This document shows, in pieces, positions 52,450 to 61,074 of a stretch of DNA of 64,000 nucleotides (positions within the stretch are counted from its first letter, which is position 1; every line of letters begins with the position of its first letter). The notes beneath the pieces are model-generated. The model made no database searches. It worked only from the letters and a program-made list of their open reading frames with translations, and was not told the origin of the DNA. The stretch comes from an uncultured Planctomycetota bacterium (GTDB taxonomy: Bacteria; Planctomycetota; Phycisphaerae; UBA1845; Fen-1342): assembly GCA_900696525.1 (NCBI GenBank), contig CAADGL010000021.1, positions 124,001-188,000 of the forward strand. The letters run 5' to 3'. The position numbers and the translations under genes were made by a program.

Positions 52450-53892
52450 ATGCGCAGCCGACACGCCAGGAACACATCGTGCGATCAGCTCCGCCGGTTC
52501 GGGCGATGCGCCCGCGCCGGTGTTGTCCTCGGGTTGCTGTCCTGTGCCGGCGCAGCCGTCGCCCAGCCGCCTCCCCTGCCGCCCCCGCCCGTTCCGCCGC
52601 AGAACCCGATCACCGAACCCAAGCGCGTGCTCGGAAAGCTGCTGTTCTGGGAAGAGCAGCTTTCGAGCGACGACACCGTCGCCTGCGGAACGTGCCATCG
52701 GCCGGGCCGCGGCGGCGCAGACCACCGCCTCGCGGTGCATCCCGGGCCGGACGGGCAGTTTCAGACCCCGGACGACATCTTCGGCTCGTTCGGCGTTGTG
52801 CGGCGCGGGCCTGATGGCCAGCCGATCAACGATCCGATCTTCGGCTTCAACCGCCAGGTGACGCCGCGCGCGGCGCAGAACATGCTCCAAGGGCTGTGGG
52901 CGCCTTCGCTCTTCTGGGATGGCCGCGCCGGTCCGGCGTTCATCAACCCGCAGACCGGGCAGGTGAGCATTCCGCAGGGCGGCGGGCTCGAGGCCCAATC
53001 CGTCGCGCCGATCCTCAACACGGTCGAGATGGCCCACGACGGCCGCACGTGGAACGACGTCATCGCCAAGTTGCAGAGCGTCACGCCGATGGCCCTGGCG
53101 ACCAATCTGCCGCCCGACATGGCCGCGGCTCTCGTCGCGAACCCGACCTACCCGCAGCTCTTCGCGGCGGCGTTCGGCAATCCGGCCATCACGGCGGAGC
53201 GGATCGCGTTCGCGCTGGCGACGTACGAGCGGACACTCGCGCCGAACCAAACGCCGTTTGACCTGGGCACGCTGACGCCGTTGCAGCAGCAGGGGCTGAA
53301 CGTCTTCCTGGCGCCGCAGTCGCAATGCGCCGCGTGTCACACGCCGCCGCTGCTGACGGGCAACGGGTTCCGCAACATCGGGCTGCGACCGATCGCCGAG
53401 GACATCGGCCGGCAGGCGGTGACGGGCAACCCGCAGGACGCGGGGCGTTTCAAGGTCCCCGGGCTGCGGAACGTGGGCTTGAAGCGGACCTTCATGCACA
53501 ACGGCCGCAAGGGCTCGCTGGAGCAGGTGCTCGACTTCTACCTGGGCATCAATGGGCAGATTCAGTTCCCGCAGAACCAGGACCCGCTCATCCCGCAGAT
53601 CGCCATCCCGCCGCAGGCCCGCCCGGCGCTCATCGAGTTCCTGCGCAACGGGCTGACCGACCCGCGCGTGGCGGCGGAGACCTTCCCGTTCGACCGCCCG
53701 CGGCTGCGGAGCGAGCAGGTGGGCGACATTGATGGCGACGGTGACGTGGACCAGTCGGACCTGGGCGCGCTGCTGGCGGCGTTCGGATCGTGCGAAGGCG
53801 ACGCGGCCTATGACGCCCAGGCCGACTTCGACCAGAGCGGGTGCGTGGACCAGTCGGACCTGGGACAGTTGCTGTCGAACTTCGGAGCTTAG
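52450..53892 (+). CDS. Secreted dihaem cytochrome c peroxidase-like protein with dockerin-like tail
   Basis: A 480-residue exported MauG/cytochrome c peroxidase family protein. Signal peptide to GAAVAQ, proline-rich linker, then two haem c sites: CGTCH (Cys79-His83) and CAACH (Cys293-His297). Family segments FKVPGLRNVGLKRTFMHNGRKGSLEQVLDFY follow. The C-terminus has two dockerin-like repeats (GDIDGDGDVDQSDLGALLAAFGSC and FDQSGCVDQSDLGQLLSNFG). AAGGAG precedes the ATG. A dockerin-tagged peroxidase suggests surface display. Confidence 0.85.
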   Translation: MRSRHARNTSCDQLRRFGRCARAGVVLGLLSCAGAAVAQPPPLPPPPVPPQNPITEPKRVLGKLLFWEEQLSSDDTVACGTCHRPGRGGADHRLAVHPGPDGQFQTPDDIFGSFGVVRRGPDGQPINDPIFGFNRQVTPRAAQNMLQGLWAPSLFWDGRAGPAFINPQTGQVSIPQGGGLEAQSVAPILNTVEMAHDGRTWNDVIAKLQSVTPMALATNLPPDMAAALVANPTYPQLFAAAFGNPAITAERIAFALATYERTLAPNQTPFDLGTLTPLQQQGLNVFLAPQSQCAACHTPPLLTGNGFRNIGLRPIAEDIGRQAVTGNPQDAGRFKVPGLRNVGLKRTFMHNGRKGSLEQVLDFYLGINGQIQFPQNQDPLIPQIAIPPQARPALIEFLRNGLTDPRVAAETFPFDRPRLRSEQVGDIDGDGDVDQSDLGALLAAFGSCEGDAAYDAQADFDQSGCVDQSDLGQLLSNFGA

Positions 53893-53910
53893 GTCGGGGC
53901 GCGTCCGAGC

Positions 53911-53964
53911 CGCCGTTCACACGTTCCGCAGCGTGTGACCGAGCGTGTGCTTCTGGGCCTGCGC
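53911..53964 (-). pseudogene. 3' remnant of ribBA
   Basis: On the minus strand this 54-nt stretch translates to [13 protein letters not shown] followed by a stop, close to the RibBA C-terminus [13 protein letters not shown]. The DNA matches the end of the intact ribBA gene (55506-55559) with about 4 mismatches in the first 47 nt, including 27 identical bases in a row. It is a direct-repeat copy, not an intact gene. Confidence 0.75.
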
Positions 53965-53997
53965 AGAAGGAGCGGGAGCGCGGCGCGTGATGACGCG

Positions 53998-55410
53998 TCA
54001 GTAGCACCCCCAGCAGGAAAGCAGAATGCCCAGGTCGGCTTGGTCGGTGCGCCCGTCGCCGTTGAGGTCTCCGGGGCAAAAACCGGGCGGACTCACGCAG
54101 CCGTAGTTCGCCAGCAGGATTCCGAGGTCGGCCTTCTCGCTGTCGTGGTCCCCGTCGAGATCGCCGCAGCCCGGGTCTACAACTCGCACCGTGACGGCGT
54201 AGGACTGCGCGTCTCCGCACGGGCTGGTCGCCAGTGCGTCGTAAGCGCCCGAATCCGACTCGGCAAGGGGGTTGAGCGTCAACGTGGTGGTCGTCGCGCC
54301 GTCGATCGGAATGCCGTCCCTGCGCCACTGATACTCGAACGGCCCGCCGTTCGCCGCGCCGACCGTGAGCGTCAGCGAGCCGCCTGCGCGACGACAGGTC
54401 GAATAGGGCGCCGCAGGCAGCCAGAAGGCCGACGTCGCCCCCGGCCGCAGCTCCCACGCGTGGCGCGGCGACAGGGACGAAAACCGCTCACCGCCATGGA
54501 GCACCGTCACGGCGCGCGCGGAGTCGTACGCCATGCACGCATACGAGCGCGGGTTCGGCTCGATGATCGCGACGTCGCTGATCAGCGCCCATCCGGCGGC
54601 CTCGCGCACATACGTCTGCTTGTCGAGCGGATTGCTCCAGGAAAAGAGGATCGGCTGCTGGCGCGCGGCGTCAAACGCCAGGGTGTTGCCGTAGCCGACG
54701 CCGGAGAAGCTCTGCGAGGCGTTGTGCCACTGCTCGCCGTCCCATTCCCAGGTTTCCAGCAGTTGCTGATTGGACGCCGAGACGCCGCCGGCCATGACGA
54801 CCACGCCGCGCACCGGGTCGTAGATCATGCGATGGCCCCGCCGCGGCGCGGGCGGGTTCTGCACGTTCACCCACGTCCAGGACGTGCCATCCCACACCCA
54901 GGTGTCGTTGAGGTACGCGGCGTTGCGGATGCCTCCGAACATCACGGTGACGCCGCGGGCAGCGTCGTAGGCCAGTGCGTGTTCCCGGCGCAGGCCCGGA
55001 CCCATTACTGCGTCGCGAAGGGACCAGCCCACACCATCCCATTCCCACGTGTCGCTGGCCAACGGACCGTTGTTGATCTGTCCGGCGTATAGGACCGTCA
55101 CGCCGCGCCGGCTGTCATACGCCATGTCGTGCATTCGCCGGCTCGGCCCGGAATTGCTGCGGAAGGTCCACGCGACGCCGTCCCACTCCCACGTGTCGGT
55201 AAGGCTGAAGTCGCCGATCGCCCCGCCGTGCAACACGCAGACGCCGCGACGTTCGTCGTAGACCATCGCGGCCCGCGAGCGCTCCGAGGGACCGATCTCG
55301 CCACGGAGAACCCAGCCCAGGCACTCGGGCGGCCCCGCCGGCGAACCATCGGACGATGCGGTCACGACAACGGCGAACTGCATCGCCATGAATACGTGGA
55401 AGAGCGGCAT
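53998..55410 (-). CDS. Secreted kelch-like protein with Ig-like domain and dockerin-like tail
   Basis: A 470-residue exported protein. After a hydrophobic signal (FHVFMAMQFAVVVTASS) come five or six kelch-like blades of the pattern DTWEWDGxxW and YDxxRGVxVLxGG. An Ig-like domain (GGPFEYQWRRDGIPIDGATTTTLTLNPLAESDSGAYD) and two dockerin-like repeats (GDLDGDHDSEKADLGILLANYGC, GDLNGDGRTDQADLGILLSCWGC) end the protein. Start ATG 55410 is inferred from the signal; 55515 is a possible longer start. The gene is flanked by direct repeats derived from ribBA. Confidence 0.78.
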   Translation of the reverse strand: MPLFHVFMAMQFAVVVTASSDGSPAGPPECLGWVLRGEIGPSERSRAAMVYDERRGVCVLHGGAIGDFSLTDTWEWDGVAWTFRSNSGPSRRMHDMAYDSRRGVTVLYAGQINNGPLASDTWEWDGVGWSLRDAVMGPGLRREHALAYDAARGVTVMFGGIRNAAYLNDTWVWDGTSWTWVNVQNPPAPRRGHRMIYDPVRGVVVMAGGVSASNQQLLETWEWDGEQWHNASQSFSGVGYGNTLAFDAARQQPILFSWSNPLDKQTYVREAAGWALISDVAIIEPNPRSYACMAYDSARAVTVLHGGERFSSLSPRHAWELRPGATSAFWLPAAPYSTCRRAGGSLTLTVGAANGGPFEYQWRRDGIPIDGATTTTLTLNPLAESDSGAYDALATSPCGDAQSYAVTVRVVDPGCGDLDGDHDSEKADLGILLANYGCVSPPGFCPGDLNGDGRTDQADLGILLSCWGCY

Positions 55411-55511
55411 GTGGGCGCCTCGCACAAACGGTAATCGCCTGCCGCCAGAATAGCACGCCGCCGTAGTGGCGAGAAGCGGAATCGTGGCGCGGGATGCGGG
55501 ATCCTCGCCGT

Positions 55512-56777
55512 TCACACGTTCCGCAGCGTGTGGCCGAGCTTGTACTTCTTGGCCTGCAAGTAGCGGCGGTTGGCGTCGCCGGCGGGCACTTCGAGCGGAA
55601 TCTGATCGACCACTTCCAGTCCGTAGACCTCAAGCCGGCTGACTTTCTTGGGGTTATTGGTCAGGATGCGCACCTTCGTGAGCCCAACGTCCCGCAGAAT
55701 CTGGGCCCCGACGCCGTAATCGCGGCGGTCCGCCGGCAGCCCGAGTGCCTCGTTGGCCTCGACGGTGTCGAGCCCCTGGTCCTGGAGCTTGTAGGCCCGC
55801 AGCTTGTTCAGCAGTCCGATGCCGCGGCCCTCCTGCCGCAGGTAGACCAGCACGCCGCGACCCTCGCGGGCGATCATCGCCATCGCCGCGTGAAGCTGCT
55901 CGCCGCACTCGCAGCGGTCGGAGCCGAAGACGTCGCCGGTCAGGCATTCGGAGTGCACGCGCACGAGCGTCGGCTCGGGGACCTGGCGCACCTGCCCGGC
56001 GTCGTCGGCGGCGCCCACGCCGCCCAGGCACAGCGCGACGTGCTCGAACTCGTCCGCCCTGGAGCGATAGCCGATCAGCAGCCACTCGCCGTACTCGTTG
56101 CGCAGCGGCACGCTCTCGATGCGCTCCACCAGCCGCTCGCGGCGCATGCGGAACTCGATCAGGTCGGCGATGGTGCACATCTTCAGGCCGTGGGAGGCGC
56201 AGAACGTCGCGAGCTGCGGCACGCGGGCCATGCTGCCGTCGTCGTTGAGGATCTCGATCAGCGCCGCCCCGGGCATCAGCCCCGCCAGCGTGCAGAGATC
56301 GACCGAGCCCTCCGTCTGCCCGGCGCGCACCAGCACCCCGCCCTCGCGCGCGATCAGCGGGTTCACGTGCCCCGGCCGTACGAAATCTTCCGGCACGGCG
56401 CCCTCGGCCACGGTCTGGCGGATCGTCGCGGCCCGGTCGGAGGCGGAGACGCCCGTCGTCACGCCCAGGTGCGGCCCGCCGTCGATCGTCACCGTGAACG
56501 CCGTCCCGTAGCGCGTCGTGTTGGCCGCGCTCTGCGGGTGGAACTGCAAGCGCTCGCACCGCGCCCGCGCGAGCGCCACGCAGAGCGTCCCACGCCCGTA
56601 GCGCAGCATGAAGTTGACCTTCTCCGGCGTGATGTGCTCGGCGGCGCAGACGAGGTCGCCCTCGTTCTCGCGGTCCTCGTCATCCACCAGGACGATCAGG
56701 TTTCCGCGGCGCAGCTCGTCGATGCATTCCTGGATCGGGCTGAAGGGCGTCTTCGAACGGTCGCTGTGTGACGGCAT
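55512..56777 (-). CDS. ribBA: Bifunctional 3,4-DHBP synthase / GTP cyclohydrolase II
   Basis: A 421-residue two-domain enzyme that makes 3,4-dihydroxy-2-butanone 4-phosphate and 2,5-diamino-6-ribosylaminopyrimidinone phosphate for riboflavin synthesis. Rib[14 protein letters not shown] and [14 protein letters not shown]-like region. Rib[22 protein letters not shown] with three zinc Cys, and [14 protein letters not shown] at 56777; the ORF continues upstream in antisense of queA. GGAG is 8-11 nt upstream. It diverges from queA with only 33 nt between starts. Confidence 0.95.
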   Translation of the reverse strand: MPSHSDRSKTPFSPIQECIDELRRGNLIVLVDDEDRENEGDLVCAAEHITPEKVNFMLRYGRGTLCVALARARCERLQFHPQSAANTTRYGTAFTVTIDGGPHLGVTTGVSASDRAATIRQTVAEGAVPEDFVRPGHVNPLIAREGGVLVRAGQTEGSVDLCTLAGLMPGAALIEILNDDGSMARVPQLATFCASHGLKMCTIADLIEFRMRRERLVERIESVPLRNEYGEWLLIGYRSRADEFEHVALCLGGVGAADDAGQVRQVPEPTLVRVHSECLTGDVFGSDRCECGEQLHAAMAMIAREGRGVLVYLRQEGRGIGLLNKLRAYKLQDQGLDTVEANEALGLPADRRDYGVGAQILRDVGLTKVRILTNNPKKVSRLEVYGLEVVDQIPLEVPAGDANRRYLQAKKYKLGHTLRNV

Positions 56778-56798
56778 GCGATGGCTCCAGTCCGGGAG

Positions 56799-56805
56799 TA
56801 TTGTA
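56799..56805. promoter_or_regulatory. Overlapping -10 elements shared by ribBA and queA
   Basis: On the plus strand TATTGT (56799-56804) ends 6 nt before the queA ATG; on the minus strand TACAAT (56805-56800) ends 22 nt before the ribBA ATG. The 8-bp TATTGTAA reads as both. No good -35 elements are present on either side. queA has no ribosome site and would be leaderless. Confidence 0.5.
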
Positions 56806-56810
56806 ACCGA

Positions 56811-57878
56811 ATGCCGCAACCCGAGCGCCAAAGCTTCCCCGCCGCCCAGCTCGCCTACGAGTTGCCGGCGGAGCGCATCGCGCAGCATCCGGCGGAGCCG
56901 CGCGACGCGTCGCGGCTGCTGGTGCTGGATCGCGCCACGGGGGACATCACGCACACCGTCTTCGGGCGCATCGGCGACTGGCTGCGGCCCGGCGACTGCC
57001 TGGTGCTGAACAACACCCGCGTGCTGCCGGCGCGGTTCTTCTGCCGGCGATCGACGGGCGGGCGGGTCGAAGCGCTGTTCCTTCACGCGGACGATGCGGG
57101 CTGGCGCGTGCTGCTGAGGCCCGCGGCGCGGCTGCGCGCCGACGAGCGCCTCGCGTGCGAGGGAGCGCCCGATCGCGGGCTGCTGCTGCGCGAGCGCGGC
57201 GAGCGCGGTGTGTGGACCGTCGCGCCGGAGCCGCCGGAGCCGCCCGAAACGCTGCTGGCGCGCATCGGACAGACGCCGCTGCCGCCCTACATCCGCCGCG
57301 AAGGCGCGCCGCCCGCGCCGGACGCGGCGCGCTACCAGACGGTCTATGCGCGGCACGCGGGCGCGGTGGCGGCGCCGACCGCCGGCCTGCACTTCACGCC
57401 GGAGCTTCTGGCGCGCTTGCGAGCGCAGGGCGTCGCGACAGCGGAAGTGACGCTGCACGTCGGGATGGGCACATTCGCACCGATCGAGGTCGCCGACCTG
57501 CGCGACCACCGCATGCACGCCGAGTGGTTCGAGTGCCCGGCGGCGGCGCTGGAGCGCATCGCGGCGGCGCGGGCAGCCGGCGGGCGGATCGTCGCCGTCG
57601 GCACGACCAGCGCCCGCGTGCTGGAGTCGCCGGCCGATCCCGGCGCGGCGCCTGTCGCCGGGGAGACGCGGCGCGGCTGGACCGACATCTTCATCTATCC
57701 GCCGTACGAATTCCGCCAGCTCGACGCGCTGCTGACGAACTTCCACCTGCCGGGCAGCACGCTGCTGGCGCTGGTGATGGCGCTGGGGGGCGTAGAGCCG
57801 GTCCGCCGGGCCTACGCGGAGGCGATCGCCCACGAGTACCGGTTCTACAGCTACGGCGACGCGATGTTGCTGATCTGA
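56811..57878 (+). CDS. queA: tRNA preQ1(34) S-adenosylmethionine ribosyltransferase-isomerase
   Basis: A 355-residue enzyme that transfers the ribosyl group of SAM to preQ1-tRNA to make epoxyqueuosine. Family segments: AYELPAERIAQHPAEPRDASRLLVLDR, CLVLNNTRVLPARF, PLPPYIRR, YQTVYARHAGAVAAPTAGLHFTPELLA, TLHVGMGTFAPI and FHLPGSTLLALV. The ATG at 56811 is the family N-terminus, not the ORF start at 56781. It overlaps the end of the convergent flavoprotein gene by 28 nt. No other que gene is present. Confidence 0.95.
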   Translation: MPQPERQSFPAAQLAYELPAERIAQHPAEPRDASRLLVLDRATGDITHTVFGRIGDWLRPGDCLVLNNTRVLPARFFCRRSTGGRVEALFLHADDAGWRVLLRPAARLRADERLACEGAPDRGLLLRERGERGVWTVAPEPPEPPETLLARIGQTPLPPYIRREGAPPAPDAARYQTVYARHAGAVAAPTAGLHFTPELLARLRAQGVATAEVTLHVGMGTFAPIEVADLRDHRMHAEWFECPAAALERIAAARAAGGRIVAVGTTSARVLESPADPGAAPVAGETRRGWTDIFIYPPYEFRQLDALLTNFHLPGSTLLALVMALGGVEPVRRAYAEAIAHEYRFYSYGDAMLLI

Positions 57879-59500
57879 GGCGGCTGGGGCTCGCCGGCGG
57901 GCGGCGACATGGCCTGCATCTGCTGCTCGAAGACGACGCGGAAGACCTCTGAGCTGCCGACCAGCGTGCGGAAGTCCTCGCGGCTGAAGGTGATGACGTC
58001 GACCGGCGTCAGGCAGCGAACCGTCGCGGTCCGCGGCATGCCGCGCAGCAGGGCGACCTCGCCGAAGGATTCGCCCGCCTTGCGCGCGGCCAGGCGCTGC
58101 TCGGCGCCGTCGGGCCCGGTGCGCACGACCTCGACTTCGCCCGACTCGATGATGTAGAAGCGGTCGCCGATCTCGCCCTGGCGGATGATGACTTCGCCGG
58201 CCTTGTAGTGGGCGCGGCCCAGGCGCTCCGTGCGGCGGACGTCGAGCATCGCGATGTCGCGCGGAAAGAACACGTCCAGGGCCCAGTCGATGCCGACGCG
58301 GATCTTGGCCCGCACGCCGGGCAGCTTCATGAAGTACACCGTCCGCCACAGGAACCACGCGAGCCGGCCCGAGATCATCAGGCCCATGACCTGGGCCACG
58401 CCGCACTGGTGCCCGACGATCGCGAGCTGCCCCAGCCCGCCGAACACGAACGGCCGCGCCTTGCCGCCGCGCAGCGCCGCGTGGATGTTCTCGGCGACGC
58501 GCTTGCCCTGGCGGGTGGCGTACTGGGCGGTGGGCGGGCAGTATCCGCCGCGCTTCACGTCGGGCAGCAGCGCCGAATCGCCCACGGCCCACACGCCCGA
58601 AAGCCCCTGCACGCGCATGCACTCATCGACCAGCACGCGCCCGCGCTCCTGCGGCAGGGCGCTGCCGGTGATGACCGGGTGCGGCGAGTTGCCGACCGTG
58701 CAGACGACGGTCGCGGCCTCGATCTCGCGCCCGTCGCCCAGGATCACGCCGCCGGCGGTGCATTCCCTCACGCGCGTCTCGACCAGCACCTCGACGCCGC
58801 GCTGCTCGAGCTTGCGGCGGGCGAAGTCGGCGAGCTCGGGACGGAGCTCGTTGAGGATGCGCGGCTGGCTGTGGACGAGGATGAGGCGATGGCCGGTGGC
58901 GGCGGCGCGCGGGAAGAAGCGCAGCACGCCCTTGACCATGTCGTTGAGCTCGGCGCCGGTCTCGACGCCGCTGAAGCCGCCGCCGACGGCGACGAAGGTC
59001 AGCAGGCGGCGGCGCTGGCGTTCGTCGGGCTCGACGTCGGCCTCCTCGAGCCGCTGGAGCACGTGGTTGCGCAGGTGGAAGGCGTCGCCGAGGTTCTTGA
59101 TCGGCAGCGAGTGCTCGCGCATGCCGGGGATGCGCGAGAGGTCCATCGTCAGGCCGAGGGCGATGACGAGCTGGTCGTAGCCGAGCGTCTGCACGCGGCG
59201 TGCGTCGGCGCCGACCAGCTCGACCGTGCGCGCCGCCAGGTCGATGCGCTGCACCTCGGCGTTGGTGACGACGACGCCGCGGCAGAGCTGGCGGATCGGG
59301 TTGACGATGTGCGTGGGCTCGATGCGGCAGGCGACGACCTCGGGCAGCAGCGGCTGGAAGACGAAGTAGTTCTCGTTCGAGACCAGGTGAATCTCAACCG
59401 CGGGGTCGCGCCGCAGCAGGGCGCGCAGGCGCATGGCGGCGCTGACGCCGGCAAAGCCGCCGCCGAGTATGAGGATGCGGGTGCGCGGGGCCGCTTGCAT
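57851..59500 (-). CDS. NDH-2-type NAD(P)H dehydrogenase fused to a cyclic-nucleotide-binding domain
   Basis: A 549-residue flavoprotein. FAD motif ILILGGGFAGVSAA (9-20), NADH motif FVAVGGGFSGVETGAEL, TVGNSPHP, and GVWAVGDSALLPD. An amphipathic/hydrophobic segment (RLAWFLWRTVYFMKLPGVRAK) fits membrane binding as in type II NADH dehydrogenases. The C-terminal ~130 residues are a cNMP domain: YKAGEVIIRQGEIGDRFYIIESGEVEVV and the phosphate-binding cassette SFGEVALLRGMPRTATV, with the ligand Arg retained. AAGGAG precedes the ATG; it is 11 nt after the pentahaem gene. It overlaps queA by 28 nt. Confidence 0.88.
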   Translation of the reverse strand: MQAAPRTRILILGGGFAGVSAAMRLRALLRRDPAVEIHLVSNENYFVFQPLLPEVVACRIEPTHIVNPIRQLCRGVVVTNAEVQRIDLAARTVELVGADARRVQTLGYDQLVIALGLTMDLSRIPGMREHSLPIKNLGDAFHLRNHVLQRLEEADVEPDERQRRRLLTFVAVGGGFSGVETGAELNDMVKGVLRFFPRAAATGHRLILVHSQPRILNELRPELADFARRKLEQRGVEVLVETRVRECTAGGVILGDGREIEAATVVCTVGNSPHPVITGSALPQERGRVLVDECMRVQGLSGVWAVGDSALLPDVKRGGYCPPTAQYATRQGKRVAENIHAALRGGKARPFVFGGLGQLAIVGHQCGVAQVMGLMISGRLAWFLWRTVYFMKLPGVRAKIRVGIDWALDVFFPRDIAMLDVRRTERLGRAHYKAGEVIIRQGEIGDRFYIIESGEVEVVRTGPDGAEQRLAARKAGESFGEVALLRGMPRTATVRCLTPVDVITFSREDFRTLVGSSEVFRVVFEQQMQAMSPPAGEPQPPQISNIASP

Positions 59501-59511
59501 CGCGCTCCTTC

Positions 59512-61074
59512 TCAGGGCGTCGGGGGCGGGGCCGGCGATTGCGGAAAGAGCTTGCTCAGGCCGGTGATGCGCGCCCGTAGCTCGCTCAGGTCGAAGCCGG
59601 GCCGCAATTCGAGCTCCAGCTCGACCGGCTCTCGATTCCGCTCCTTGGCGACAGCCGGCCACTCTTCCTTCCAGACGCGCGCCTGCTGGTCGAGCTGGTC
59701 CCGGCCATACAGCAGGCGCTCCAGCTCGGCCAACTCCCTGCGGATGGCCTCGTCGTTTGCGGGCCGCTCGCCCGGCCACGCCCGCTGGTACAGGGCGCGC
59801 AGCCCGCGGTAGGTCTGCTCCGTCGCCCGCGGGCCCGCCGCCAGCACGTAATCCGGCTCGGCGGTAAGCTGCCGGCACAGCCCGACGACGTCCTCGCGGC
59901 TGAAACGGCGCTCGCCGACCTTGTACGCCAGCGACTCGGCCAGCTCGCGCAGGCGCGCCGCGGCCGCGCGCACGGGGGCCGGCTCGGCGGCGTGCAGGCG
60001 CAGACCCCGGAGAATCTGCCTCACCAGCGCCTCGGCCTCGTCGGCGCGCTCCGGCTCGAACACGTTCAGCAGCGCCCGGCCGCCGATCCACGGCGTCATG
60101 TCCCATTTCGGCTCGCCGGGCTGCCCGAAGCGCGGCAGCGCCGGCGTACGACCGTCGGCGACGCGATACTCGTGGTGGCAGGAGAAGCAGTCGAACAGCG
60201 CGTAGTCCGGCGCCTGGCTGGAGTCGGCCCACTCGATCAGCAGCCGCATCGACTCGTAGAGCGTCACGGCCTGCCCCACGGCCCACAGCCGGGCGTAGTA
60301 CGCCGCCGGGTCTTCGCCCTCGAGGCGCGTGCGCTCGTCGCGCCAGTGCTTCGGGACCAGGAACGTGTCACCCGCGAGCTCGAAGGTGAGCTGCGGATGG
60401 CCGGCAGCCAGCAGGCTGTGCGGCGCGCGGCGCCCGTGCGGGCCGCCCAGGTGGCATTCCAGGCACTTCGGCGCCCAGCGCGCGATGTTCCGCGTGTCGT
60501 ACATGCCGGCGTCGAGCCAGTCCTTGGCGGACTTGGTCTTCCAGTCGGGAAAGCGGTGCGGCGTGTCCCAGGCGCTGCTGCGGCCGTGGCACATTTCGCA
60601 GCCGACGCCGGTCGTCATGACGCCGCTCTTGGGCGCGAGGCCGCCGGCGCGCTCCGAGTGGCACGCCAGGCAGTCGGCTCGCTCGATCGCCTTGCTGCCC
60701 TTGTTGTCCTGGGCATGGAGATACGCGGCCATCCGGTCGGATCGCGCTTCAGTGAGCGTCTGGTACGCCCGCGCGTGCGCCCCGAACCCGCCGGCGTACC
60801 ACGCCAACTGCTCCTGGTCGGTGCGCGGCGGGTCCTTGCGATCATGACACGACGCGCAGCCTTGCAGGCCCAGCAAGTCCTTGCGCGATTCGCTCTCGGC
60901 GAAGGACCGCGCGTATCCCGCCAGGTCGCGCGCGTAGGCGTCGTCCGACGGCTGAGCGCCGCGCGTGGCCGCCGGCGCGTGCCGCAGCACCAGCAGCGCA
61001 AGCCCCAGCGTCAGCACGATCACCCAACACCCCGGGCGCAGAAAGACGCGCCGCTGTGCGGCCGGACTGGTCAT
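59512..61074 (-). CDS. Membrane-anchored pentahaem cytochrome c
   Basis: A 520-residue exported cytochrome with an N-terminal signal anchor (CWVIVLTLGLALLVL) and five CxxCH sites: CASCH 73, CLACH 135, CEMCH 159, CLECH 204 and CFSCH 296. The second half (about 220 residues) has no haem site and is helical. The pattern resembles multihaem cytochrome c family proteins of the cytochrome c554/HAO group. Its ATG overlaps the stop of the decahaem gene by 4 nt, so the two are made together; periplasmic electron relay is inferred. Confidence 0.88.
   Translation of the reverse strand: MTSPAAQRRVFLRPGCWVIVLTLGLALLVLRHAPAATRGAQPSDDAYARDLAGYARSFAESESRKDLLGLQGCASCHDRKDPPRTDQEQLAWYAGGFGAHARAYQTLTEARSDRMAAYLHAQDNKGSKAIERADCLACHSERAGGLAPKSGVMTTGVGCEMCHGRSSAWDTPHRFPDWKTKSAKDWLDAGMYDTRNIARWAPKCLECHLGGPHGRRAPHSLLAAGHPQLTFELAGDTFLVPKHWRDERTRLEGEDPAAYYARLWAVGQAVTLYESMRLLIEWADSSQAPDYALFDCFSCHHEYRVADGRTPALPRFGQPGEPKWDMTPWIGGRALLNVFEPERADEAEALVRQILRGLRLHAAEPAPVRAAAARLRELAESLAYKVGERRFSREDVVGLCRQLTAEPDYVLAAGPRATEQTYRGLRALYQRAWPGERPANDEAIRRELAELERLLYGRDQLDQQARVWKEEWPAVAKERNREPVELELELRPGFDLSELRARITGLSKLFPQSPAPPPTP

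Noticed and set aside
23316-55410. Cellulosome gene cluster
   Set aside because: Dockerin-like tails are present but there is no cohesin, scaffoldin or glycoside hydrolase gene in the window.
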